NCBI GenBank assembly: GCA_020543525.1
Contig: JAHYIO010000004.1
Coordinates: forward strand, 806,001 to 870,000
DNA length: 64,000 bases
Direction of reading: 5' to 3'
Source of the DNA: Coriolopsis trogii
Lineage: Eukaryota; Basidiomycota; Agaricomycetes; Polyporales; Polyporaceae
A program made the translations under genes and the position numbers. The notes beneath the pieces were generated by a model. That model made no database searches, was not told the origin of the DNA, and worked only from the letters and a program-made list of their open reading frames with translations. How positions within the stretch are numbered: position 1 is the first letter of the stretch; every line of letters begins with the position of its first letter. This document shows, in pieces, positions 1 through 10,494 of this stretch.

Positions 1-1933
1 GCCGGGGATGGGAAGGCAAACTGACAAGGGAGACAGCCGCTGTCGTTGGCAATGGGTGTCGACGGGATGCCGCGACGTCGGGCTTGGAGGAGCGAATAGC
101 TGGACTTTGATCTGCCTGGATTCAAACCTACTCGGACGCGTTGAAATCCTGTCCTCTGCAGAAGATGTAATGGAGTGGCTTACCTCCTCGAGCGCAAGAA
201 GTCGCCACCAGGTGAACCAGAGTTGGTACCGAAGCTCTGACATAGTAGGCAATCCATATTGTTCTCAAGTCATCACGACCTTGGTGCCATTTCGCCCCTG
301 CGGCAGACAAAATTACACACGGGATGCCGTAAGTGTGCACGACGACATCAACATCTCATCTGTCATGGCAGGAGTGACGTTGTCAATCATTGCTATTGTA
401 ACATCAGAGCTAGACATAACTTACTCATTGCGAGCAATACAGTCTGCGATCTAGGGACGGGAAGATTCATTAGCAGAGATGTGGAGGAGGCTGAGCACTG
501 ACGCTGTCAATAAGCTCCTGCAGATGCCGTCGGAGCGCCTCAAGGGCGTCACCCGTCTGAGCCTGAACAGGGATTTTGACCATACATAAGCTGAGGAGAC
601 TCAACAAGTGTCCTGGGACACTGTCCACGGAGACGGGCGAAAGTGATCCAAGAGAGTGTCAATCTCGCCACAAGGTATGCGATAATGGTGGAGGTGGGAG
701 AGACTCCCTGGAGAGGAGCATGACTGTACGTGTCACGATGGATCCCGAACAAAGCGGAGAAATTCTTGGTATAAACTGCGCTCGCACAAGTATGCGCAGG
801 ATCAGCAGAGATGCAGGTTGCATGGACGTTGGGCGGCACTTACCCAGACGACCGCATTCTCTCCTTCGCAGTCTCTCACCCAGACATCTATGACCTCAAG
901 AATTCATTTATCGATACCCTCCGTGCCTCTTTCAACCGCTCCACGAGACCGTAGTGACTCTGGTGACAGATCCGGCTGGTCGCGCAAGGGTACAATAGAA
1001 GCAGGTCGCGCCTCGTCAAAGTGACGACTTCAAGTCGAAGATGGGACAAAGGCGCAATATGCGAGACGCACCTCCATAACATCCACGCCAAATGTCAATC
1101 ATGTATCTCGGTGTGCCGTTCGCCCTTCGATTCATCAAGCCGAGGTTCGAGGTAGGGCGCATAAGTGAACGGATGGAGACTGGAGAGCGAAGTCATGGAT
1201 ACCGATGATTCGCTCAGTACATGCTGTAGCATTGTGATATCGGGGCCGACTTACCTTGCAACCTATCATCCCGACCTCATAGTCGTGTGGACAGCGGCTA
1301 CGCGTCAGCTTCGGGTGCGGACACTTTTGGCTCATGCTCCTTGAAGGTCGCGTGTCGCTAGCCACACTGTCGCGAGTGCGGAAGTCTCATGACGGTAAGG
1401 CGTTCATGATAGGACAGAGTGGGGATCGTCGCGCGAGATTGCCGTAGAAGCGTATGATACAACAATCGAGTAGCGCGAGCGTGAAGGTCCCGCGCGTTTG
1501 AAGTAAAATTCTGAGGCCGAGGAACAGATGAGAGGTTGTGTAAATTGTTGGTGTTCGGAGTGGTGCGGGAAACCTCCAGCGCTTGCAACTTTCTCAGGAT
1601 GCTCATCATGTTCGTTGATTCTCGTCGTCGCGTATGAGACCTAGCCAACCTGCTTGACTTCAGACAATCGGGGTCTCCAGCTCCGTTTTGCAAGAAGACG
1701 GACTGGAGTCAGCTGCTCGTTGACCAGCCTATATGCATTGGTACGCTACATATGATACAACACGCACTACACACGCTCAATCAAGCAGCTAGTATCGTAC
1801 AGCAACCTTGATACTATGTAACCTCGACGTTGCGGTTCTAGAAATCGTGCGTCAGTTCACTACATCAATTTTATGAACAAAATGCGTAGTCAAACTCACA
1901 CCTGCCAGCCGTCCAGTCAGATGACATACGTGG
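1..1933. other. No supportable gene; weak minus-strand fragments
   Basis: I could not build a gene here. Minus-strand open frames at about 1358-1693 and 480-840 have the leucine and arginine flavour of the fungal F-box/LRR proteins found elsewhere in the window. The stretch at about 480-590 could encode a C-terminal helix rich in Leu, Glu and Arg. These frames do not join through good splice sites and have no F-box. They may be remnants of an F-box/LRR gene or chance reading frames. Confidence 0.2.
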
Positions 1934-3224
1934 TCATACAGTGCCGCATCTCCACTGGTCCTCTTCCAGCCGGTGCACTGCAATACGACACGGAACATCG
2001 TCGGACAGCACCATCTGCACGCCCCGTCGGCACACCAAGACTGTGACAGGGTCGAACGTGGAGGTCAGGTCCGCCACGTAACGCTCGACTTCGTGCCAAA
2101 AATCCCTGTTGGATGGCATGCTCGCCGCCCAGAAAGGCTCCCATACTACAGTTCGGAGGCATGGCATCTCGTTCACCGCCATGTCACCAATCATGGTGCC
2201 GTTTAGAATGTCGACTCCACTGCGACGCGCGCCCCCTCCCTGCTCGTAGGTCAGTATGTTCTCAAACACGCGATCGCGAGACACTCCACTCACACTGCGG
2301 TCTTCGTCGCGAACTTCCAGATAGGCCAAGGACATTTGACTCATCTTCGCGCATAGGCGCACGGGACTCTCCATTGGGACGAAGCCAGCAGCGAACCGCC
2401 GTGTCAACTTTAAGCGTTCGAGCCGCCTGGAGAACCGTGCCGAAACCAGGTTGCAGACGACATCCTGGTTCATATTCCCGTCCACGATGAGGCTCAGGGC
2501 CTCTACGTTCCGCAGAAGCTGTGGTGGGCAGCTCAGGAGAACTGCCGGCACAGTTTCGAGGGACCGCAGGTGGTCCCATGTTGGAAGGCACGCCAACAGA
2601 TCGAAGAAGGGCAGCGGTGCAAACCGGCCGCTGCGATCCGTCTCCTTCTGTGCGTGGTCGAGGGTTCTTTGCCGTACAACGACGCCAACCATCAAGAGGA
2701 TATGCTGTACCTTTGACAGCGTCGCGAGGATGCACGCGACTTGGAGCAAGGGGACAGCGAGGCCCGGATCCTCGTTGACGTGCAAGTCGACCTCGAGCTC
2801 CCGCACGCACTCCTTTGCAGCGGGATCGCGCTGTAGGCGGCGGAGGTTCCTCACCAAGTCATCGGTGTTGGTTATCGAAACTCGTGTTGGTGGCCGCCTC
2901 TGAGCCTACACGAGACGAGGATGAGCAATTGTGGCCAGCTGACCGGTGCGTGCAGTGTAACCAGTCAGCGTACCTCGTATTCCTCCTCTTGCTCACGCCG
3001 GTTTTGACAGGGTTTGTGTTCCGTAGCAGCATCGTGCTCCGCACGACGGAAGAGCGTGGACGAGTTGCGCCGATCTCGACGCAACGGCTGTGGCAGAGTG
3101 AAACCATGTCTTGTGAAGCATGCATTCCGAAACATACCTGCCGTGGCTGGGGCCGGGAACGAGCCCTCACCGTCCGACCAACAGTGTTCTCCTTGTTCGC
3201 TGCGTTTGAACGTCGTTCGGGCAT
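1934..3224 (-). CDS. LRR-like protein with basic N-terminus, function unknown
   Basis: Three exons join without breaking frame: 3224-3138, 3087-2974 and 2905-1934, giving about 390 residues. Both introns are short (50 and 68 nt) with GT-AG ends and in phase 0, which supports the model. Residues 1-67 are basic and polar, beginning MPERRSNAANKENT. From about residue 75 (RVSITNTDDLVRNLRRLQ) the protein is leucine-rich, in the style of the long LRR-like part of Agaricomycete F-box proteins. I see no F-box. The start is the first in-frame ATG compatible with the exon chain, and another upstream exon is possible. The function is unknown; it may be an F-box-family relative that lost or replaced its N-terminus. 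Confidence 0.5.
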
Positions 3225-4128
3225 TGTGAAGCAGAGCAGAGCAGAGTGTCCGGAGTGCCCACGGAGCTGCACGAGGGCGGACCTGAGATGGTGGAGGTGG
3301 ATGGAAGGGCGTAACCAGTATTCCGACCCTAGATATCCTCGGCCCGTGCCGCCGGCTATTGTGTCTCTCATCGCACAAACCCTTTGTGCATGGACGGCTG
3401 TGAGTCTCCGAGCTCGCCTTGATGTCCTCATACGACACGGACTGATGCCTTATTTGTGCTCACTATAAGGCCACGCTCGCACTCCGGCGTCCTCGCAAAC
3501 CGTGAAGACTGATAAGGGATTTATTCCATCGCAACCCCAGTTGGTTATGGCATAGAAGACGAACGGGTGGCACGAGTATTCGTGAGATTCAACTTTCAAC
3601 TATTAGAGCAAGGTCTGCGCACGGAGTAGAAGATGCTCGAATGATTACGGGGTGTGCATATAGGGTGAGCCACTTGGTTATATGAGTGAGAGTCCGAAGT
3701 GAGGCCTCAGTCCACATCAACATTACAGTGACATACTGGAGAGACATGTAGTGCCCATTGAAGCACAACCATCATCGCTAGACGAGGATGCCCTCCCATG
3801 ACCGACATGTGATAGAGTTTCGGTGCAATGTCACTTTTACACCTGCCAGGAGCATGGGGTGAGGTGCGCCCTCCGTGTGCCTAAATGGTCGGGGAGAAGC
3901 GACGGCCTGTGGACATACACCGACGTGCTCATTGTCGCCGTTCTGGTCTCGCAGCTACGCAGCACAAGTCTAGTCATGCCAGAGAAGAAGGGATCGGCAG
4001 GTATTGAGACATTCAATGTGATGGTGAGTGATGAGAAATGTCTTCGCGAGAGAGAGACGTAGCGATATGGCACACCAGTTCGTTAATGACAGAAATGGCG
4101 GCGTATGCAGGACAGGCGTAGTATTACT
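3225..4128. other. Intergenic, nothing recognised
   Basis: Short frames on both strands show no family resemblance and no consist spl chain. It separates the LRR-like gene from the degenerate kinase-like copy. Confidence 0.5.
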
Positions 4129-4920
4129 CTACATATCCGCCATGGCAGTGGTGTCTTGACCGAAGAGCATCCGCAGAGGTTGGAGCGCGATGACATGCAC
4201 CAGCATCGTCCACAACCTGACTGCGGAACGGATGACAGGGAGGACTTGCCGCGCCCTCGGCCGACGGTGACTGTCACCCGTGCATCTTTTCTCAGTGCCA
4301 AGTAGCCACTCCGTGTATCGGGGCAGCAGCGATGGCGGACGTCCGGCGCCGTAGAATGCCAACTGGGAATATATTGATGTACATCATCGTCCGTAGGACT
4401 ATTAACTTACATGAGGCGGAGAACATGATGTGAGCACCCTCAGGATACTCTGCCAGATTGTCCGACCCGTGCACTATATGCGTCCCATGAGTAAGGGTCG
4501 AAAGTCTTCATGTCTTGTGGGGGTCCGTAGTACCGTCGACATCCTCGATGGATCTGTCGAGTTTCGGCATCATAAGAAAGGGCCGGTGAGCCTCGGTGAT
4601 CACATCGCAAGGCAAGAAATGGTTTTCCGGGACACGCGGCAGTCTGTGGAGTGCGTTAATTGTGTCTGCTTCCGCGATGCCTTCGGGAATTATCTTGACT
4701 ATGTAGAGGAAGCTTGACGTGTATTACTATCCTGGTCGCCACACACAGCACACAGTACTGATATGCGACGTGTCAGCATTCAGGTATGTAAACTTGCTTG
4801 GCCATCTATCATGCTCAACAAGTAGCTCTCTTGTTTCAGTATTTCAATGGGCTCAAAATGTCTTGCTTTCACCTCTCGGTGATTGACAAGCCAGTCTGGA
4901 GAGGTAGAGCAGGAGCTCAT
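4129..4920 (-). pseudogene. Decayed kinase-like gene (copy K1) lacking its catalytic core
   Basis: This is the first of seven related copies. The N-terminus is clear at 4920 (MSSCSTSPDWLVNHREVKAR), as are the N-lobe around 4560-4730 and the C-terminal exon at 4129-4365. Several lesions are visible. The exon-1 donor has changed from GTGAG to GAGAG. Two consecutive stops (TAG TAA) follow the CVWRPG motif of exon 2. A deletion fuses the N-lobe (RSIEDVDG) directly to the segment after the activation loop (YYGPPQDMKTFDPYSWD) in a different frame, so the HxD loop and DFG are gone. In the last exon, the Cys-rich motif is shortened to CTGDSHRRP. It groups with K4 and K6 (PPDWLVNH and GAG-PP motifs). 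It is a pseudogene. Confidence 0.85.
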
Positions 4921-5265
4921 GAGATCAACAGCTCAATAGTACTAGAGATAGAGCTCAATGACAGTCGGGAAGTCTCGGAAACGTTCGGATAGGCCGATGC
5001 CCTGCTCGTACAATCAGAGGTCACTTGGGATCGGTACTGAACAACTGAGTACTAGAGTTTTGCTCGGACACGGCCTCAGCTTCACAAGGAGGCGATAACC
5101 AGGCGATAACTATAGCAACTATGGCAGTAAGCTCTATGAGAGCGATGACAACATATCGAATATCCAATCTGTGCATCCGAAATGTAGCGTACACAGTAAG
5201 GATAAGACACATGACCAAATGTACCGCTGGGGCACGTACGCGAGCAACACAGCCAAGCGAGACAA
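4921..5265. other. Intergenic, nothing recognised
   Basis: About 345 bases lie between the K1 start and the K2 stop. No coding or RNA signal was seen. It presumably holds the K2 3' flank and former K1 promoter. Confidence 0.4.
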
Positions 5266-6394
5266 TCATGCACGTCGCGATGAGCTTGGAGAGCTAACCG
5301 TCTTGCGGACGAATTTGAGCGTCATAAATTCCACGATTCCTCTGGCAGCGTAGAAGATCCACCGGAGAATGGCAGCAACCCGGCGAGCCTGATGCGCCGT
5401 TGGACGACAGCGGCAGACACCTGTGCAGCCTCGCTCGTTGCCAATCACCCATTGGACGTACCGACGTACAATCCATGGTACTGGCCGGCGGTTGAAAACT
5501 GTCTACAAGAGTCAATAGTATCAGCTACGCTCTAGGAAGAAGAGGAAGCAGAGGATTCGAAGCTTACATGTACAAGACGCTCGAGGGTTTTGCCCATGCA
5601 CCACACGTCAAAGGCGTAAGGATCGAAGACTTTCATGTTCTCTGGCGGTCCAAGGTGGCATTCTTGGATCTCGATTGGGCCCTGGAGACCCGGTCCCACC
5701 TTGAAACGTTGAGCTGAGCCAAAGTCAATGATGTATATTTTGCCCTTCTCAAGCCTGAAAGGCTCGACGGTTGCAGAGGCGGAAATGACCAGGTTCGAGG
5801 TATATATATCCTAAAGGGCATATAGCTTCAGAGTCTGCGGTTCATGCAGAAAAGAGCGGATGCTTACCAAATGAGCGTAGCAGTGGTCGTGTAAGAACGC
5901 GAGACCCTGGCAGCCCTGGTTAGATGATAGTGGCATTCACGGCAATAGTGATGTTCATACGTACTTCAAAGACCTGATGGAAAGCATCAAAAGCAGTACT
6001 GAGGGATCCCTTAAAAAGAAGTGTCATGGGATCGACTGATGGCATAATGAGCATCGACCCCTCAGCTTCATGTATGACGTCGCATGGTAGAGTGTGGTTG
6101 GGGGAGACGGGGTCGAGGCGGTGAAGTTCGTCGTATGTGTTAGCTTCCTCATTGCCTAGCGAGACGTACTTGACGACGTAGTTCGGTATAGTGTAACAAC
6201 TTCGCCACACATGGTACTGTGGTAACGATTAGCATTGCTCGCCACGAACTCGAACGATTGTTCGCACTGTGGTAGAGACTTACGGGTGAAAGAACTTGGA
6301 GATCCTGCGGGACAATTTCTCGCGATCGCAGCTCAGGGTGATTCACAACCCATTCTGGCGGCTCTCCAAACACGAGTCCTAAGCTCACGCTCAT
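5266..6394 (-). CDS. Divergent protein-kinase-like protein (copy K2)
   Basis: Five exons (6394-6284, 6216-5965, 5906-5868, 5810-5568, 5502-5266) encode 293 residues; all junctions are phase 0. Kinase-fold landmarks in order are: beta-3 Lys in YVVKYV, alpha-C Glu in EEANTYDEL, catalytic loop HLDIYTSN with Asp and Asn kept, DFG in YIIDFGSAQ, an APE-like GPPE, and a subdomain-IX-like DPYAFDVWCMG. The C-terminal exon carries GCTGVCRCRPTAHQAR, where the Arg-Pro fits subdomain XI. There is no glycine-rich loop, and the HRDxK lysine is replaced. The start ATG matches those of the paralogues. DPYAFDVW departs from DPYSWDVY in its sisters. Substrate and activity are unknown. Cytosolic location is inferred from the absence of signal or membrane segments. 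Confidence 0.82.
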
Positions 6395-6732
6395 GTTGGG
6401 GCGTGGTTAGGTGACGGAGGTCCGATAAAGGCAGGATGACGGTCCGGGTCAGTGGTAAAAAGCATGGGCGTCAGCTTGCCAGCGTGCGACTTTGCGCTCT
6501 CGGCGTCGTGCTGGCTGACCGCTCAGCGAACCTCTTCCCCACGTTCCCTTGTTGGTAGGTCATATGGGACTCCGAAGACGGAGACCAAATGTATGTGATA
6601 TAAGCCGAGGCTCGTAAATGTAGTGATATAATCTTGCATTGCTGGCGACAACAAATTGATGGCTCCTTCAAAGTAACACGCCTAGCAAGGTGTTTCATAA
6701 CAGAGTCGGAGCTTGAGTACTGCTGATGAACA
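6395..6732. other. Intergenic between K2 and K3
   Basis: About 340 bases hold the K2 promoter side and the K3 3' flank. No further gene or repeat was recognised. Confidence 0.4.
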
Positions 6733-7889
6733 CTAATCCTCCCGACGACGACGCCGCAGTACATCTCGAACGAACTTCAACGTCACCAAATGCATGAATG
6801 TCCTCTGCGCGCGGGCGAGCCACCGAATGACGGCGGCAACTTGACGTGCCCGACGCGCAGACGGCCGGCAGCGACATACAGCGGTGCAACCCCGCTCCTT
6901 GCCGATGAGCCAATTGACGTACGAGCGCACTATCCAAGGTACGGGATCGTCACGGTACAGACTCTGGGTATGGGAGACATGAGTGATGCTGAACATCGGC
7001 CTATGAGAGCATTCCCGACCCAAGTACTCACATCATAGAAATATTCGAGGCTCTTTCCTGTGCAGTACACGTCCCAGGAGTAGGGATCGAACACTCGCAT
7101 CTGCTCGGGTGGCCCGTAATGGCACTCCCCAATCTCTATGGGCGGCTGGTGCCCAGGCCCCAAGTCAAGCTTTCTAGACACACCATAGTCAATGATGTAG
7201 ACTTTGTCGCGCTGTAGCTTGTACGGCTCCGATGTCTCCACTCTCGAAATGAGCAGGTTCGAAAGGAATATGTCCTGTTAAACGCAACACTCAGCCGAGC
7301 TAGCATGCGCGCTGCAGTACATGACAATCATACCAGGTGAACGAAGCGGTGCTCATGCAAGAACGCGACTCCCTGAAAGAACTGCAATCAGACGTGGCGT
7401 GAAACTGTGGAAATGTGGTGCGCGGGCTTACCTCAAGTACTTGATGGAAGAAGTCAAAAACAGTACACAAATCCCTTGATTGTATCTGATAAGGATTGCT
7501 GAGCCACTGCATTATGAGGAAAGGCTGTGGAGCGCAGCGAATGACATCGCAAGGCATGGTATGGTTAGGTGTAGCGGGATCCAAACGATGGAGTTGGTCG
7601 TATATGTCAGCCTCGTTGCTGCCCGGTTCAACGATCTTGACAACAGATAGTCTGCCAGGAGACATAAAGTCGCCTTGCCACACACAAAACTGCAAACAAA
7701 AGTGAGTGACTCCGATCGGAAGGTCACGTTCGATTTTGGCAACTTCGACCGTGCCAGTAGACATTGGGATATGTTACATGAGCAGCTCACCGGTTTCAGG
7801 AGAATCTTAGGTTCGATTTGCCGGGATCTTATCTCGGAATGATCCACGAGCCATTGAGGAGGATTTGTCGGGTCGACTGGGAGTGTCAT
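6733..7889 (-). CDS. Divergent protein-kinase-like protein (copy K3)
   Basis: Exons 7889-7791, 7689-7432, 7372-7334, 7274-7032 and 6963-6733 give 289 residues. Landmarks: PPQWLVDHSEIRSRQ near the N-terminus, FCVW opening exon 2, SVVKIV (Lys), SNEADIYDQL (Glu), HEHRFVHL followed across intron 3 by DIFLSN, then YIIDYGVSRK (DYG instead of DFG), HYGPPEQM, FDPYSWDVYCTG, and GCTAVCRCRPSARRAR near the end. The tail is strongly basic (RRRRRED). An upstream in-frame ATG at 7958 would add 23 residues; 7889 was chosen because paralogues begin at that distance from the PPxW motif. The closest relative in the window is K5 (shared SEPYKLQR, DYG and GHQPPIEIGEC). No frameshift was seen. Function is inferred only at the fold level. 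Confidence 0.82.
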
Positions 7890-8071
7890 GATGGAAGCCT
7901 TGGTGTGACTAGCGTGCTTCGGACGTGGACCCAACACTGGCGCCTCCTGTTGGGCCATATTTGTCCCACAGTGGTGATGGTGAGCAGAGCGCTGCCAAAA
8001 CCCAACGCGACAGAGTCAAATTGACTGCAAAGGGTGTGATCTATACCGCCTCTAAAATGACGGAGGCTCTA

Positions 8072-8564
8072 CAATCGGACAAAAAAGTCCCAAGTTTAAT
8101 GAACCTTGGGACTTTTCTTGTCCGCCTCCCCCGACTGTTGTAGCATGCTGATGCCCCCAGCCAGTTTTACTACTATCCCACGTTGTTAAGTGGATTGGTT
8201 AATGACTGTCTTGAAGACCCTGAAAATCGCTGCGATGGCATAGGCAACGGACAACGGCGGGGCGGGATGATTCCTAATATGGAATCGTGGGATGATACGG
8301 GCGCGTATGACTTCCCGCACGTCGCGATTGCCTTTTAGAGCTCCGCGCCGCCTGGCGTCTCTCCATCTCCCATCATCGTTCCCTCTCTCATACTCGTCCT
8401 TCACGCCTTGCGACGCGCGCGCGGGTGCGCCCGATGCTATTACACACTGCGCCTACCGAGTTTTGAGCCTCCGAAATGAGTTGAATGGTCCCGGTACACG
8501 TGGGCGGTAGGCAGACAAAAAAGTCCCCGAGGTTAAATAAACCTCAGACTTTTTTGTCCGATTG
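8072..8564. mobile_element. MITE-like element with TA target duplication and hairpin ends
   Basis: A 493-bp element is bounded by TA on each side (8070-8071 and 8565-8566). Its ends are inverted copies of one another: the left end begins CAATCGGACAAAAAAGTC and the right end is its reverse complement. Each end also contains its own palindrome, pairing GGACAAAAAAGTCC with a nearby reverse copy across a short A/T-rich loop (about 8078-8128 and 8514-8560). The motif GACAAAAAAGTC or its complement therefore occurs four times. No transposase frame is present. The TA duplication suggests mobilisation by a Tc1/mariner-type transposase (established for that group; assignment here is inference). It sits between the start of K3 and the end of K4. 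Confidence 0.72.
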
Positions 8565-8632
8565 TATATGGCTCATATGACAGGAATCCAGGCATGCGTT
8601 CGTCGGGGCAGGCATCCGTCCACTATTACATA

Positions 8633-9754
8633 TCAGACGCGACCTCGGAGAGGCTTCCGGAGGAATCTGAGCATGGCGACCTGCACCAGCTGCATCGTCC
8701 AGAGCCTGACTACGGATCGTATAACAGCAAGTAATTGCCTCGCCCTGCGCGCACTTGGCCGGCAGCGACAGACACCCGTGCATCCCTTCTCGTTGCCAAT
8801 AAGCCACTCTGTATATCGACGCAGCAGCCAAGGCGGACCTCCGGCGCCGTGAAATGCCAACTGCCAATGTGTGAAGACACAATTGTCTAGAGTGAGGCTC
8901 ACGCCACAACACGAAATGAGAATGGGATGCACGCACCTTGAGCATGCTCTGTATAGTCCGACCTGCGCAATAGACGTCCCATGAGTATGGGTCGAACGTC
9001 TTCATGTTCGGCGGGGGGCCGTAGTGAGCCTCCGGGAGCATCACAGCGCTCTGTTGCCCCGGACCGTTGGAGAAGCATCTCGAAGTACCGAAGTCGATGA
9101 TGTAGACTTTGCCCTCTTGTAGCTCATACGGCTCGGTCGATGTGGATTGCGATATGAGCATGTTCGTGAGATATATATCCTGAGGTCAAAGTGTGCAGTT
9201 CAGCTTCACGTCCCTTCACACCTCAAAAACAAATCCCCTCCTAACCATATGGACTACATGGTGGTCGTGCAGGAACTCCACGCCCTTGACATAGCAGAAA
9301 GGGAGTGTTTAGCGTCTTGTAGGAATAATGGACGAGGTCAGCCCACCTCGAGAATTTGGTACATGATATCCAGTAAAGGTAATGTGCGCTTCTCATCGAC
9401 ATCCTCGAGGGACGTGTTGAGGTTCGGCATGATGAGAAAAGGGCGTTCGGCCTGGGTGATCACGTCGCAAGGCAAGACATGGTTAGCCGGGACACGAGGC
9501 AGCTTGTGAAGTGCGGTGTATATGTCGGCTTCCGCGCTGCCTTCAGCAACTAGCTTAACAATGTAGATAAAGCCGGTGTACTCCCATCCTGGTCGCCATA
9601 CACAATACTGTCCCTCGCGTCAGTATTGAATGCAATGAAAGACTGTCGGACGAAAGTGGCTCACTGGTTTCAAGATCTCTTTGGGAACGAACTGCCTTGA
9701 TTGCACTTCCGAGTGGTTCACAAGCCAGTCTGGAGGGGGTGATATGGAGGACAT
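8633..9754 (-). CDS. Divergent protein-kinase-like protein (copy K4)
   Basis: Exons 9754-9665, 9607-9347, 9284-9246, 9179-8937 and 8860-8633 encode 286 residues. Landmarks: MSSISPPPDWLVNHSEV, YCVWRPGW opening exon 2, IYIVKLV (Lys), SAEADIYTAL (Glu), HDHHVVHM then DIYLTN after intron 3, YIIDFGTSR, HYGPPPNM, FDPYSWDVYCAG, and GCTGVCRCRPSARRAR. The donor of intron 3 is GTTAGG, an unusual GT donor. The region across intron 4 is nearly identical to K6 on the other strand 19 kb away. The element at 8072-8564 lies just beyond its stop. The frame is intact. It is probably an active or recently active gene of the same unknown function. Confidence 0.82.
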
Positions 9755-9901
9755 GACGTGCGCAGCTGGGTGGTGAAGATAATCCGCGGATGTGGAGATG
9801 TAGTGGAAGGTGAACTTGAACACTCTCCGGAGCGCCCAGTTATATGTTGCGGCGCTTGCGCTCGCAAGTTGTACTCCGACTCCGCCGCCTCAGCTCGAGG
9901 A

Positions 9902-9907
9902 TATAAA
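9902..9907 (+). promoter_or_regulatory. TATA box candidate for the 10.1-kb gene
   Basis: TATAAA lies about 190 bases before the ATG at 10096, in an otherwise non-coding stretch between divergent genes (K4 reads away on the minus strand). Confidence 0.4.
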
Positions 9908-10095
9908 GCTACTTTGTTCCCAGCAAACGTAAATTCGCTGTTGAACTCGGAACACGACCTCGCTGTCTCCCCCTCTGGAACACCGTGACCACCTGGTTAG
10001 TTCTGCTAGTGCACGCGTCGTAACCATCCGGACCCTCTAACTTGAACGCCTCAATTACAGTCCTCCATCGACGCTCACCTCAAAGCAGAAAAAGC

Positions 10096-10494
10096 ATGGC
10101 AACTCCCAACAAAAGTACCAGTTACGAAGAAGACTTTGCGAGGGTTGCGCAGGCAGCTGCGTCGTTGCTCGCAGACGTCCCCTACCTCGACATCGAGTGG
10201 TTTACCTTCCGACCCGGTAGCCCCGATCCCGAGAAGCACACCTGTGCCAACAGTCCTGGCGCACCGTTCACGTTAAAAAGGACTCATCACGCCACCGCAA
10301 CGCAGATACCAACCTTCCTCGGGTACACTCTGGATCTCAAGACCCTTGACCTATTCAGGACAGACACTTCTAGGGCGGTGGTCTGGGTCAACAACCCATC
10401 CGACGACCCAAGAGTCAACCGAGATGCGTTCGTCCGAGCCCTCAACGCCTTGCGAGACTCTAGAGGCAGGATGGCCGTAGAAATCACCTTGTGA
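10096..10494 (+). CDS. Small hypothetical protein, 132 aa
   Basis: A single-exon frame starts MATPNKSTSYEEDFARVAQ and ends AVEITL. The first part resembles an amphipathic helix (ARVAQAAASLLADV). A YLDIEWFTFRPGS stretch follows, and the C-terminal third looks like a compact fold ending in a helix (RDAFVRALNALRDS) and a short strand. There is no signal peptide, membrane segment or recognised domain. Codon composition resembles neighbouring real genes, and an upstream TATA box supports expression. The longer frame upstream of this ATG lacks an ATG start. I do not recognise the family. Confidence 0.5.
   Translation: MATPNKSTSYEEDFARVAQAAASLLADVPYLDIEWFTFRPGSPDPEKHTCANSPGAPFTLKRTHHATATQIPTFLGYTLDLKTLDLFRTDTSRAVVWVNNPSDDPRVNRDAFVRALNALRDSRGRMAVEITL

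Noticed and set aside
9147..9509. Plus-strand ORF opposite K4
   Set aside because: Entirely antisense to exons 2-3 of the kinase-like gene; the minus-strand exon chain explains the region.
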